From NCBI GenBank assembly GCA_047967505.1, contig CM106539.1: a DNA stretch of 64,000 nt. One strand, 5' to 3'. Source of the stretch: Dipteris shenzhenensis. Lineage: Eukaryota; Polypodiophyta; Polypodiopsida; Gleicheniales. Below the pieces are notes generated by a model. The model saw nothing but the letters and a program-made list of their open reading frames with translations. It was not told the origin of the DNA and ran no database searches. Position numbers and translations under genes: made by a program. This document shows positions 51,680 to 62,760 of the stretch, one piece after another (within the stretch, counting starts at the first letter, position 1; each line of letters opens with the position of its first letter).

Positions 51680-53425
51680 ATCTCTATCTCCTCGGCAGAG
51701 ACACACCCTGCTACCTACGCTTCGCTTTTAAGGCTTTGCACCACTGCCAAGGCCCTGCCTGAGGGCAAATTTGTACATGAGCACATCAGCAGGTGGGGAT
51801 ATTCTGCCAACAGGTTCCTGAGTAACCTTCTCGTCCGAATGTACAGGAAGTGTGGGAGCCTGGAGAATGCACATGTTGTGTTTGACGAAATTGTCTATCC
51901 AGACTTGTACTCTTGGAACATTATGATCGCTGCGTCTGCCCAGAACGGGAGGCTAGACGATGCTAGGGATTTGTTTGCTGGGATGCCACAGCGGGATGTG
52001 GTTTCCTGGAATGCCATGATTTCTACGTTTGCCCAAAATGGGCATGGCAATGAGGTACTACAATTGTTCGGTCAGATGCAGACCGAAGGCTTAGAGCCAA
52101 ACAAGATCACCTTCATATGCGTCGTGGATGCGTGCACCAATGTGGTAGCCCTTGAACGGGGTCTAGTGCTCCATGCTACTATTGCTGGCAACGAATGGGG
52201 ATCAGACATCGTTGTAGGAACAACCCTAGTCAATATGTATGGCAAGTGTCATAGCCTAGACGATGCGAGGGTAGTGTTCCTAAAGATGCCACACCAGGAT
52301 TTGGTCTCCTAGAGTGCCATGATCGCTGCTTGTGCCCAGAATGGGCATGGCAATCAGGCCGATGGCTTCAAACCAAACAAGGTCACCTTCATCTGCGTTG
52401 TGGATGCCTGTACTGGTACCGCATCCCTAAGCGAGGGTCATTTGATCCATGCTAATGGTGCTGGCAACGGATGGGAGTTGGGTGCCATTGTGGGGAATGC
52501 CCTCATAAATATGTATGGGAAGTGTGGGAGCCTAGCTGATGCGAGGGCAGTGTTTTCAGAGATGCCACAGCGGGATGTGGTCTCTTGGAGCTCCACGATC
52601 GCAGTGTGTGCTCAGAATGGTCATGGCAAGGAGGCCCTACAACTATTTGGTTAAATGCAGACCGAACACTTTAGGCTAGACAAGATCACCATCATCTCTG
52701 TTGTGGATGCGTGTGCAAGTGTAGAAGCCCTAGATGAGGGTCTAGTGGTCCATGCTGCCGTTACTGGCAACGGATGGGAGACGGATGTTGTTGTAGGGAC
52801 AGCGTTTGTAAATCTGTATGGCAAGTGTGAAAGGCTAGATGATGCAAGGGAAGTGTTTGCAAAGATGCCACAGCGGAATGTGGTTTCATGGAGTGCCATG
52901 ATTGCTGCGTGCGCCCAAAATGGACATCGCAAAGAGGCATTGCAACTGTTTGGTCAGATGCAAGCCGAAGGCTTTAAACTTGACAATGTCATGTTTATAT
53001 GTGTGGTAGATGCGTGTGCCAGTGTGGTAGCCCTAGAAGAAGGCTGAGAAATCCATTCTACTATTACTGGAAATGGATGGCAATCTAATGTTTTTGTGGG
53101 GAATGCTCTCATAAATATGTATGGCAAGTGTGGGAGCCTAAATGATGCCAGGGCAATGTTTGCAGAGATGCCACAGCGGGGAGTGGTCTCTTGGAGTGCC
53201 ATGATATCTGCATGTGCACAGAATGGGCATGGCAAGGAGGCCCTACAACTGTTTGGTCAAATGCAGATTGAAGGCTTTGAGCTAGACACAATCACCTGCA
53301 TAAGTGTTGTAGATGGTGTTTTTGAGTTAGAGCCAAAAAATGCTGCACCATATCTACTACTAGCAAACACCCATGCTAAGTTAGGCTTGCCAGATGAGTT
53401 AGTGAAGTTGGGACGAAATTATTGA
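51680..53425 (+). pseudogene. PPR (PLS-type) pseudogene, three nonsense stops
   Basis: One frame throughout encodes a pentatricopeptide repeat protein. Such proteins bind organelle RNA and, with DYW domains, act in C-to-U editing. It opens after a stop at 51,677 without an ATG (YASLLRLCTTAKALPEGKFV), and the first ATG is at 51,839. Repeats have the forms MYGKCGSL.DAR..F..MPQ, RDVVSWSAMIAACAQNGHGK and EALQLFGQMQ. In-frame stops are at 52,310 (TAG for the W of VVSW), 52,652 (TAA for the Q of FGQMQ) and 53,045 (TGA for the R of EEGREIH). About nine residues are lost near 52,350. At 53,315 a repeat jumps directly into an E-type segment (FELEPKNAAPYLLLANTHAK). A nuclear gene is not expected to have its stops edited, so this is called dead. 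Confidence 0.85.
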
Positions 53426-54260
53426 TTGAGGTGAACAATATAGTTCATGAATTTGCTAACATTACATCCTTGATTAGAAGACATGCGAGATTAAGAAAAT
53501 AAAGGCCGGATATGTGCTTGACACACATGCAGTGCCTCCCAATGTGGATGAAAAGTAGAAGGGAGACATGCTTTGCTACCATAGCTACAGGATGGCTGCA
53601 CTATGTTGTGTTTTAGAGGATTGGGCATGTTCCTAGATTCATCTATATATATATATATATATATATATATGATTGATAATGGTTCGAGGACAGTGCCATG
53701 TCAGAGCGCTGTGGTGAATGATATGGAGACAAATCACATCTTTAATTGAAGAAATATCACGTCTAGACACATGAACAAGCCTAGAAATGTGCTCGACAAA
53801 CCTACAGTGTTTCATGATGTGGATGTAAAAGAGAATGAAGACGCGTCATGCTACCATAGCTAGAAGTTGGCATGAGAAAGGCAATGATTCATAACAGTGT
53901 GAAGAAAGTGCAAATGAATTATACGGTTCATGAATTTCTTCTTAGAGAGACACCACATCCTGAACTGGAAGATATAGGGGGTTTAGATACATGGTGCTGG
54001 ATATGTGCTTGACACTTGCTGTGCTCATGATGTGGATGAAAGAAAGAGAGAGGACATACTTTGCTACCAGGCCATCGCTTTTGGGCCCCCGTCCCATTAT
54101 TCATATCCCCCCAAGAACATTTGGGTTTACGTTGACTCGCATTCTGTTGCTGCAAAATTCACCTCTGATACTAATCCACATTTTAGTGAACTTTTCAACA
54201 TGTGCATTGCCATGCTGATTTCCTGGACAGGAACTTCGCGGGGAGGGTTGTGGCCAGTTG
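53426..54260 (+). pseudogene. Three degenerate copies of a PPR E+/DYW tail
   Basis: Copy 1 (about 53,430-53,610) has EVNNIVHEFAN and AGYVLDTHAVPPNVDEK, a stop, then KGDMLCYHS. Copy 2 (about 53,730-53,870) keeps VFHDVDVKENED and CYHS. Copy 3 (about 53,890-54,260) keeps VHEF, AHDVDERKREDILCY, then AIAFG, PKNIWVYVDSH (from the family's CGDCH region) and ATKF-like KFTS. The zinc-binding deaminase residues are lost in all. Several stops and shifts are present. Confidence 0.7.
53645..53670. repeat. (AT)n microsatellite
   Basis: An uninterrupted run of about 13 AT units between DYW-tail copies 1 and 2. Confidence 0.9.
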
Positions 54261-55392
54261 GGAGTTTGTGTGTGTGTTTTCAGCCGTAGTTGCTCATGTG
54301 GGGGTGCATCCCCTTTCTACTCATGAAAACATGCGTGGACACAACGGGACAACCGTTATGGGCAGAAGAGGCGTGGCAAGAGGAGGAGAATGAGGTTGTA
54401 GGATGGGCAAAGGAGCAGCCTGCCTGTTGTGGAACATGCGTAGAAAAGAGAAGATTGCTTCAAGGAGGGAGAGAAGAGATACCCGAGCTAGATCCTCACA
54501 TTGCATCCCCTGCACCAGTTCTTTTTTTACATTGCTATGTTGTGTAAAGTGAGAGGGTTACAAGGGCCCTGTAATTGTAGGAAAATGTGAATTATGAACA
54601 TAGGGATTAAATTTAATACCGATGTATGGATGTGATGCCCATTTGTATTGAGAACCGGGATGGTGTACAACTTTCCCTAAAGAGGTCTGTGTCTTTGTGG
54701 AATGACATGTAAAAAAGAAAAGACTCAAGCCAACAACAAATGTGAGATTCAATATTAGATACAAGGAACACTTAAGTTGGACAAAACAAGGAGCAATATG
54801 ACTATCTCACCCTTGGCCTAGAGAACTATATTGTGATCCTTGCTCTGGTGGCAAGAGGACCACCTAAACTCTAAATCCAATAGTGAGGAGTAATGTGCAA
54901 GGTGCATATCAAAGGTCTTGGAAGTATGTGCACCAAGATGCAATTGGTTGCCAATTGGAACCAAATTGGAGAATGACTCAATGAGCGAAAAAATTAACCA
55001 CGAGCACTAAACAGAGCTAAACTGTGATACATCTCTGTCAACAAGACCGCTCCATACTCTTCTTCCTCCCAGACACGAGCTCTAGAGAAATCCTTGTTCG
55101 TCTTGTGAGAGAGATCTTCCTTCTCTCTCCTTCATCTTGGAATTCTCCCTAGAACTCTGCCCCCAGCCCATCACTTGCCACTTGGCCATTTACTTTGGTG
55201 CCATGTGTCCCACAAGGGATCCCTTCCTTTAAAGCCCCCTCTTGGTGCACCCCCTCGAGATTGCCTAGGTCTAGGTGTGACCTTGGACTCAAACCCTCTA
55301 GCCCCTCTATAATGCAAGTGTTGTGGAGCCCTGTAGTTTTCTGCCTCGGCATAACCAAGCCATGGGCTTCCGCGATTATGGTTGACGTAACA
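54261..55392 (-). other. Unassigned; upper part may be the 3' LTR of the chromodomain element
   Basis: On the minus strand AATAAGGGAA is followed at 55,392 by TGTTACGTCAACC, which looks like a polypurine tract and LTR start just after the chromodomain. No partner LTR was found near 61 kb, so the call is weak. Short frames at 54,202-54,547 (plus) have no domain. Confidence 0.35.
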
Positions 55393-55411
55393 TTCCCTTA
55401 TTAAGAATGGT

Positions 55412-56141
55412 TTACGTCCTTGAAAATAAAATTGGGAAACTCCTCTGGAGATTGTTTAGTCTTTCCCATGTTGAACTCCCTTCAGGTCTATCTTTCCACT
55501 TAATCAGACATTCTTGCCATATTGTATGTAGCATTCTTTTTTCTTGTCTATTTAAAATATTTCCTAGTGCATATGGTACAATAGCAGGTTCAATGCGTTC
55601 AACTAGGAGCAAGGAGATTATCATTATCTCCTAATTTTCTTTTAGCCTACTTACATGAAAAAATGGATGTACTCTACATCCCTCTGGTAAGGCTAATTTG
55701 TATGCAAGTTCTCCAACTCTCTTAAGTATTGTGAATGGTTCACAGTACCTAGGAGACAGCTTTGGACATTTACCTATCTTTAGGAATTTTGAAGATTTAG
55801 GTACCTTGAGATAGACTTTCTCATTTTCTTCAAAATCTAACCTTCTATGGTGGGGGTTTGAATAACTTCTGGCTCTATCTTGAGCCCTTCTGATGCTATG
55901 CTTAGCTAACTTAAGCATTTGATTCATATCCTCGAGAAAGTATTTGGCTGCTTGAACCTTCTCTTTTTTGAGTCTCACTGCCACTGGACTCTAGGTTGAA
56001 ATCTATGCATACATCATCATGAATAGGTTAAAACCTGTAGCTGAGTGTTTGGCATTGTTATATGCAAATTCTAATATAGGCAAATACTATTCCCAAATAG
56101 TTTGCCATTTACTTACATATGCTCAAAGCATATCCTCAATG
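55412..56141 (-). pseudogene. Gypsy-B integrase C-terminus and chromodomain
   Basis: From high to low coordinates: the tail of the integrase core (YLPILEFAYNNAKHSATGF), the KEKVQAAKYFLEDMNQMLK helix, EKVYLKVP, KLSPRYCEPFTILKRVGELA and YKLALPEGCRVHPFFHVSRL. The chromodomain follows (CLIKWKDRPEGSSTWERL). Chromodomains of this class direct insertion towards particular chromatin. A stop separates the last two parts. Confidence 0.85.
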
Positions 56142-57358
56142 GACGGATATTTCCTCTGAGCAAAATTGTATGAGTGAGGTTTTATGGACGATTCAATAGT
56201 AGCAATACGCTCAAGGAGTATTTAGTAGAGAAACTACCTTGGAAATTCATTCTATCTCTTCTATCTCTTCACTTTCGTTCTGGAGTGTTTAGTAGAATGC
56301 AATCTATTAGGTATTTCTAGACTGCTTAGGAGTGTTTAGAAGAACGAATTTTATAAATTGTTTATTCTATTCAGTAAGCACAATTAGAAAACATGAAAAA
56401 CCAAGGCAAAAACAATGACCCAATAATTAAATATCGTGCTTCCAACAAACCATTGCTTACTAAGACTAAATATATATTATGATTATTTTTATACTCTTAA
56501 AAATCAAATTCAGAATTTAAGACTCTAAATGATATAATTTATAGCTACTTTATTTTATTCCTATTTGTTTTGGACCATGGAGGTTAGTTAACTTATGTTT
56601 GTCCATGGATTAATTAATTTATTTGGGTTAATTAATTTATTTAAGCTATGTGTAAGAGGAGTGCACATTATTCAAGAGGGTGGGATTAAGACCCACAATG
56701 TTATCTTACCCACATGTGAGCTCTACCACTAAGCTATAGAGTGGAAGAGCATACCTACACCTAACTAAAATATTATAAACCCCTCCCCCTTTAGTATGTG
56801 AGTTCTTCTTTAAAGCCCCCTCAAGTGGTCCCTAGTACCCCTCCCCCTTTAGCACTTGCCTTCTTCTTTCTTAAGTGGTCCCTCTTAATTGAAACTCCTC
56901 CTTCCCCCTTTTATCCCTTAGTTTTAATCAAGCCCTTTCCCTCTTCCTTTTCACCCCTCTTCTCTTCTCCACGACTAATTAATGGAAAATTTCCATTTTT
57001 CAATGTATGGGGGGACATACTAACTTATAAACTTGTAGATATGCTCAAATGGTTTTTTTTCTTTGATTTGAGTGGCTAAATGACTATATTTGGACATTGG
57101 ATGTGAAAGTTATGACATTAAAAAAATAAATTGTCCAAGATAGTTTCGGCGGTGAAACTACCTTGGGAGGCTTTCTACAAATGGATTCATTCTCACTTGA
57201 AGTGAAAATGTGTTTTTTTGTAATTAGCTATAAACATATAGTTTATATGAGAAACATGGTTTTAGTAACATACCCTAATATGCCTTGAAGTAGAAATATT
57301 AACTTTTTGTCCTTTGCTTGGACGCTCGGACGGTTTGGCTCAGAAAAGGGATGCCCCC
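56142..57358. mobile_element. Mutator-like non-autonomous DNA transposon in Gypsy-B integrase
   Basis: A 1,217-bp insertion is flanked by a 10-bp duplication, ATCCTCAATG (56,132-56,141 and 57,359-57,368), exactly where the integrase reading VIED|ML is interrupted. The ends are imperfect inverted repeats. GACGGATATTTCCTCTGAGC at the left matches the reverse complement of the right end around TTTTCTGAGCCAAACCGT, with TCTGAGC conserved, and weaker similarity continues inward (TCAAGGAGTATTTAG against TCAAGGCATATTAGG). A 9-10 bp duplication plus terminal inverted repeats fits a Mutator-like element. No transposase is encoded. Confidence 0.65.
56683..56760 (-). other. tRNA-like sequence inside the transposon
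   Basis: On the minus strand TATAGCTTAGTGGTAGAGCTC matches a tRNA D-arm/A box, and GGGTCTTAATCCCACC about 30 bases later resembles the B box and T loop. The acceptor stem is not convincing. It is either a captured tRNA pseudogene or a SINE head. Confidence 0.4.
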
Positions 57359-58115
57359 ATCCTCAATGACCTGATTGACCCTTTCAGTTTGATCATCACT
57401 CTGAGGGATGATCCGCGGTGCTCATCTTTAAAGAAGTTTTTAGCCTGATAAACATAGCCCTCCAAAAATGGTTGTAAAATTTGCTATCGCGGTTACTAAA
57501 AATACCGGTTGGTAGCCCATACAATTTATAAATATGCTCCACAAATAGCCTAGCTAGTTCTGGAGTTTTACCTCTTCATTGGTTGGAATAAAGTGAGCCA
57601 TCCTAGTCAATCAATCCACAGTTGCCCACACAGGGTCATGCCCCTTCTGTGTCCTAGGTAATTCAACAATAAAATCCATGGAGATGCTTTCCCATTTGCC
57701 AAATGGAATCTCCAATGGGTGTAGCAGACCTCTCATCTTAAGGCGTTCAACCTTCTTAACATGGCATTTTTGGCACTTCAATAGATAATCTTGGCGTACT
57801 TACCTATTCCAAGCAAAAGAATTGCCTCTACAAAAGTGCATATGTCTTCTGAATTCTTGAGTGTTTAGCACTCGGACTATCATCCCGCTAGAAAAGAATA
57901 TGGTGCCTAATGTCATTATTATCCGGGACATACACTCTACCCTTGTAGAGTAGGTAGCCATCTTCATTAGTGTACTCTTTCCATTTGAGTCCTTTATCCA
58001 CCAACCTATGGTGTGTCTCCATTTCCATGTGACTCCTCAATGAAAGCTCTTCCATTGGTTGGATCCTTCTTCTTGCTTGCTTTCCATATTTCAGAAAAGT
58101 GAGGATCAATCTCAC
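57359..58115 (-). pseudogene. Gypsy-B integrase zinc-binding and core, 5' part
   Basis: At 58,115-57,888 the frame has KGLKWKEYTNEDGYLLYKGR and VYVPDNNDIRHHILF, the pre-integrase region. Then in broken frames come ISMDFIVELPRTQKGHDPVW, ATVD.LTRMAHFIPT and QSDDQTERVNQVIED. The last of these is cut by the transposon insertion. Several stops are present. Confidence 0.8.
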
Positions 58116-58289
58116 ATTTTCCTTTTAGGGACTCTAGGAAATCATTCTAGAATTGAGTAAAACTCCATTCATTAACCATGGGCATTTGGCTTAGGGAGTG
58201 TGCCACCACATTGAATTTCTCCTTCCGATATGTCAATTGAATGTCAAACTCTTGCATTATTTTAGTCAATCTAGATTTTTACCTTTAAA

Positions 58290-59400
58290 TTATGGCTGAT
58301 TGCAAATCCACTTAATGCTTTCTTCATAAAAAATGATCTCAAATTTGGCACCATACAAATAGTGTCTCCATTTCTTCAAAGCATATACTATAGCATACAG
58401 TTCCTTCTCATATGCCGAGTAATGCAATTGAGCATGGTATAACTTCTTGCTTTCAAAAGCCAGTTGTCGACCCTTTTGTAAAAGTATCGCCCTAACAGCA
58501 AAATCACTGGCATCTATTTCAACCACGAATGGTTGGGATCCATTACCTTTAAGACAAGAGAAGATGCTATAGCCACTTTTAATTTCTCGATGCTATTCTT
58601 TTGAGGTTCATCCCATATGAAGGTAATTCCCTTCCATTTAAGCTGGTTCATCATCACAACAAAAATCTTAGCATAGTGTTGGATGAATATCCTATAAGTG
58701 TTGAACAAATCTAAGAATGTTTGCAATTCTTGTAGGTTTGTAGGATGTGGCCAATCCATTATGGCCCTTAATTTTTTGGGATCCATACAAAGCCCTTCTT
58801 GGGATATAATATGTCCCAAGTACTTCACTTCTTTTGCAAAGAAGTGACATTTGCATTCTTTTGCAAAAAGAGGATTATCTCTAAGCAATTGGAACACTTT
58901 CCTCAAATGTTCCAAATGCTTTTCTACCATTTTACTAGAGATAAGGATATCATCTAAAAATAGTATAGCAAATTTTCCTAAATATGGTCTCAAGACAATG
59001 TTCAATAGCATCGTAAAAGTTGTTGGAGCATCTGTTAAACTAAATGGCATCACTTTAAACTGATAATGACTGTACCTAGTTCAAAATGATGTCTTAGGGA
59101 CATCCTCTTCTCTAATTCGCACCTCTAATTCGCACTTGATGATATCCTAATCTTAGGGTCAATTTTAGTAAAATATTTTGTCCCTTGCAAATTGATCAAA
59201 GAGCTCATTAATGCAAGGCATAGGATACTTATTTTTATTGTGATTTTATTTAAGGTTCTGTAATCTATGCATAAGACATAGTGCCATCTTTTTTCTTTAC
59301 CATTAAAACTAGTGATGACCATGGTGAATTACTAGGTTGAATTTGGCTTCCTAACCTTTTCAACTAATTGTCTTTCAACCTCAGACTAAGTCTATAGGGT
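58290..59400 (-). pseudogene. Gypsy-B reverse transcriptase and RNase H
   Basis: RT fragments from 59,400 down are CIDYRTLNKITIK (about 59,270), TKYFTKIDPKI, FKVMPFSLTDAPTTF, ILFLDDILISS (the YLDD-type box with F for Y) and KEVKYLGHIISQEGLCMDPK. RNase H (58,526-58,290) has IDASDFAVRAILLQKGRQLA, FESKKL and YEKELYAIVYALKKWRHYLY. A frameshift lies at about 58,514-58,526 and there are stops near 59,054 and 59,125. Confidence 0.85.
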
Positions 59401-59849
59401 GGTTTATAAATAGGGATAGATCAAGGAGTTATGTCCATTTTATGATCTACATCTCGCTCAGGAGGAGGTAAACCATCAGGCAAGTTGCTCAAAAAAACAT
59501 ATTTAAATTCAATCATTAAATCCTTAAATGAAGATTCATACTTTTTAATCACATCAATAGAAAATTTATTCTTTTTAGATGTAGCAAAAATAAAATCACC
59601 AATAAAAGAAAGTTCACAGCGATATACCTCACATTGTTATAGTTGTAGAAGTCGTTCCAATTCCATTGAAAAAATAAGAAGAGAGAGTTGGGTACATCAT
59701 GTTATCTGTGAATTTTGGAAGACTCTACCATATTTTTCAAACATAATGGAGTTATTTAAAATAACTCTGCTGTAAACTATGCCCAAGACTATACAACCAT
59801 TCTCAACCAAGAACATCTGCTCGATCAAGATGCATGATTTGGAAATCCA

Positions 59850-60182
59850 AGGCATCCTGATAACCTTGGATATTCACCTTTACTCCCTAAATCATGGCAT
59901 CCCAAACCTTTTTATCACTACCCTTTGTTAGAGAGACCACATATTTATGAACACTTGGACTCTTTGACAACTTCAATTTCTTGAATAGTTTAGTGTTGCG
60001 CTATAATCGACCATAACTCTTACATTTTGCCCCTTAATTTTTCTATGCATCCTCATTAAGTCATGAGGACCAAAGGTGGGATGCCATATTACTGATGATA
60101 GATAGCACATGTTGGCGATGTCCTCATGATAAACCTCTACCTCAATGTATTTTTTAGTACCATTAAGCGGCAACACCTGCAC
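59850..60182 (-). pseudogene. Gypsy-B protease remnant
   Basis: HDLMRMHRKIKGQNVRVMVD followed by YSATLNY corresponds to the aspartic protease active site, with the usual DSG changed to DYS. Downstream, DALDFQIMHLDRADVLG and EWL match the second half of the fold. It is inactive by frame breaks. Confidence 0.65.
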
Positions 60183-60308
60183 TATGTGTACTTGTTTTTG
60201 TGGAGCTTTATTTGGGGCTTTAGCACCCTTCTATTTATTTTTAGTGTAGTTCGAGCAGCGTGGTCTTTGTCCAAACATTTGAAGCTAAGATTTTCCTACT
60301 TGGCCTTT

Positions 60309-60960
60309 TCATAATCCTCTTTTGTCCGAGAGAAGATATTTTTGTGTTTGAGGTTTCTTAGGTGGTGCCTGAGAAGCCTCCTTCTTAAAGTGCCCCTTCC
60401 TTTTCAAATTGGGAAATTTGTTGAATTTAGGAGCAAAACCAGTTTGTTCTAAAGTTTTAGATTTGGATTTCTCCATCGTATCATCGAATGTTTGGGCATA
60501 TTTAATTGCTTCTTCAAAGGTCTTGGGAGAATTTCTTCTCACCTCAACCTTGTAGGTGTCTTTTAGACCTCTCATGAAACCCTTTATCTTTTGGAATTGT
60601 TGGTTCCTTTCAGCTTAAGGGCTGTCTCCCTATAGTTTGATATGTACTAGACTAAGTGTTCTTACCCATGCTACAATTGTCCCAAGTCTCCCAAGCTCTT
60701 TCTAGCTCATTTTTGGGTAAAAACTTTTTTAAGGAAGCTTGTTCAAATTCAGTCCAATACCTAGGGATCCTATCATTTTCCCTGAGGCTCATCCACCAAT
60801 AAGCCTTATTTCTAAAGGAAAGACTCGCTTCCATGACTTGATTTTCAAAAAGGGTGTTCTTGAGTTGATGGAAGTCTTGCCATTTTTGCAAGAACGTATT
60901 TATTACATCCTTATAGAGTCCTTTTTCTTCCCCATTGAAAATTGGTGGTTTTAAGTCCTT
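60309..60960 (-). pseudogene. Gypsy-B gag remnant
   Basis: 60,891-60,652 reads KWQDFHQLKNTLFENQVMEA, KAYWWMSLREND and YWTEFEQASLKKFLPKNELE, the Retrotrans_gag helices. 60,575-60,309 reads MRGLKDTYKVEVRRNSPKTF, EEAIKYAQTFDDTM and a K-rich tail. Stops separate the parts, and no clear zinc knuckle remains. Confidence 0.75.
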
Positions 60961-61100
60961 AAGAATGTTATAGGTTTCTTTAAGTTAAGAGGTGGGCCTC
61001 TCAGCTTGACCAGGAGGAGTTGGTAATTGCACCATAGGAGTGAGAATTGGATAACTTAGATATGGCTTCATTTAGAGTTTTTAATGTATCATCAATCATC

Positions 61101-61560
61101 TCTAACTACTCTTCTATATTCTGAGTTTGAGTTTCTAGTTTAGTGAATTCCGAATACATAATTTGTAATCAACGTCCTCCATTTCCATACTGTGATATAC
61201 CAATAAGTGGGGGTACTACAATCAATAATAAGCCAATTATCACAATTAAAAGTTTGACCAGTATCGACAATAGACTTACTATCACTAGTGGGTCAACGTT
61301 TGCTTGGGTGTAGCCAATCACGGAACTATTTTCAGGGCCATTTTGGGGCTGCAATGCGGTGCGTTGGTGGGTGAGATTTCAAATTTTGCATGGACCCGTG
61401 CTCTCGCCGGAAGTTTTTCTGGCATCATGATTGCCGCATTGACCTAATAATGAGACACAATGTTATCATTGTCAACAGTACAGAGCTCGACACATGGCAC
61501 TAAATGCATTTACTCATGAGCATAGATATTGTTGCTCTGCCCTCCTTCGCACAGCTAGTC
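61101..61560. other. No feature assigned
   Basis: This is the region upstream of Gypsy-B gag, where a 5' LTR would be expected. No LTR boundary or primer site matching TGGTATCAGAGC or similar was seen. Confidence 0.4.
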
Positions 61561-61564
61561 TCTG

Positions 61565-61910
61565 GCCTGACTACATCCCACACTTTTTGCCTTGCCACAT
61601 GTCATTGTGCAGCTTCGCATCTGTCACTGCGCAACACAATCTTTTGTTGCATTGACCACCATGCTGGTTCGAGCAATGATGTTGGAATGGAGAGGCCACC
61701 ACGTTGGCATGACTACGTCACTCAACTTTTGCCTTGCCACCTGTCATTATGCAGCTTTGCCATCTATTGCAGCACAACACAATCTTTTGTTGCGCTGACC
61801 ACCGTGCTGGTTCGAGCAATGATGTTGGCATGGAGAGACCACCACATTGGCATGAAGACAATTGTGGCATGTCAATCCCTGAAGGGGACCCCTCAAGGTC
61901 CATATCTGCA
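61565..61910 (+). repeat. Two-copy tandem repeat, ~165 bp
   Basis: Units of about 61,565-61,730 and 61,731-61,905 share TTTTGCCTTGCCAC.TGTCAT, AACACAATCTTTTGTTGC, TGACCACC.TGCTGGTTCGAG and CAATGATGTTGG.ATGGAGAG. The open frame at 61,504-61,941 simply runs through both copies and has no known domain. Confidence 0.75.
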
Positions 61911-62290
61911 ACCACCGTGCTGGTGGTTGGAGCTATTTTAGTTCTAAACCAAGGAAAATATAGTCTTATTTTGGAGCTATTTTAGTCGTATTAGTCCTTG
62001 TGCAACAATTTCTCAACCACCGCACTGGTTCTTAGAACTATTTTAGCTCCAAGCTAAAAAATATATAGACACTTGCTATTTATGACAATTTCCTTGCAAC
62101 CACCGCACTGGTTATTGGAGTTATTAGAGTTCTAAACCAAGGCAAATATAGTCCTATTTTGAAGCTATTTTAGTCCTACTAGTCCTTCTGCAATAATTTT
62201 TGCTAGTTCTTGGAGCTATTTTAGTTCCAAGCTAAGGAAAATGTAGTCCTATTTTAGAGCTATTTTAGTCCTTCTGCAACAATTGCTTGT
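61910..62290 (+). repeat. Degenerate tandem repeat, ~120 bp
   Basis: About three to four units of the type ACCGCACTGGTT.TTGGAGCTATTTTAG, CTAAACCAAGG.AAATATAGTCCTATTTTG and TCCTTCTGCAACAATTT. Non-coding. Confidence 0.65.
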
Positions 62291-62464
62291 GCAGCAGTCA
62301 TGCCGGTTGCAGTAAATCCTAAATGAGGGCATTTGTGAGCCATTTTCATTATAGTAATAATAGTTTTTTCAACATTTTCTTGTGCAACGATCCCTATGGT
62401 TGTAGTAAAATGTAACATCCAAAGCAAATATTTAACAAAAGAGATCACATCCAAAGATGCTAGC

Positions 62465-62760
62465 ACTTTGTCTTTGTGACACTTCTTTAAACACTTTTAG
62501 CACTTGTCAACACCACCGATGTGGCAGGACCTAGTGTCACTTTTTGCCCTTGTTAGCACTTTCTTACACTTTTAGCACTTGTCAACACCACTGATGTGGC
62601 GGGACCTAGGGTCACTTTTTGCCCTTGTTAGCACTTTTTGTCCTGGTGTCTTGTATGCAAGGGACAATATGAGCACCTCGTAGTTAGCACTTTCTTACAC
62701 TTTTGACCCGAAACTCCTCGTATGTAAGGGACAATATGAGCACCTCGTAATTGAACATAA
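62465..62760 (+). repeat. Tandem repeat, ~105 bp
   Basis: Copies at about 62,480-62,575 and 62,576-62,650 share CACTTTTAGCACTTGTCAACACCAC.GATGTGGC.GGACCTAG.GTCACTTTTTGCCCTTGTTAGCAC. A further partial duplication of GTATG.AAGGGACAATATGAGCACCTCGTA is at about 62,655 and 62,720. Confidence 0.75.

Larger units (their letters stand above)
55412..61100 (-). mobile_element. Gypsy-B chromodomain retrotransposon, decayed
   Basis: Read from high to low coordinates on the minus strand the order is gag, protease, RT, RNase H, integrase, chromodomain, the standard order for chromovirus-type Ty3/Gypsy elements. Stops and frameshifts occur in every domain. Integrase is interrupted by a DNA transposon at 56,142-57,358. 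LTRs were not securely identified. Confidence 0.85.

Noticed and set aside
52310-53047. Reading the PPR stops as sites for organelle-type U-to-C editing
   Set aside because: The gene is nuclear, and one of the three (TAG for tryptophan) would not be restored by U-to-C change. Pseudogene is the simpler call.
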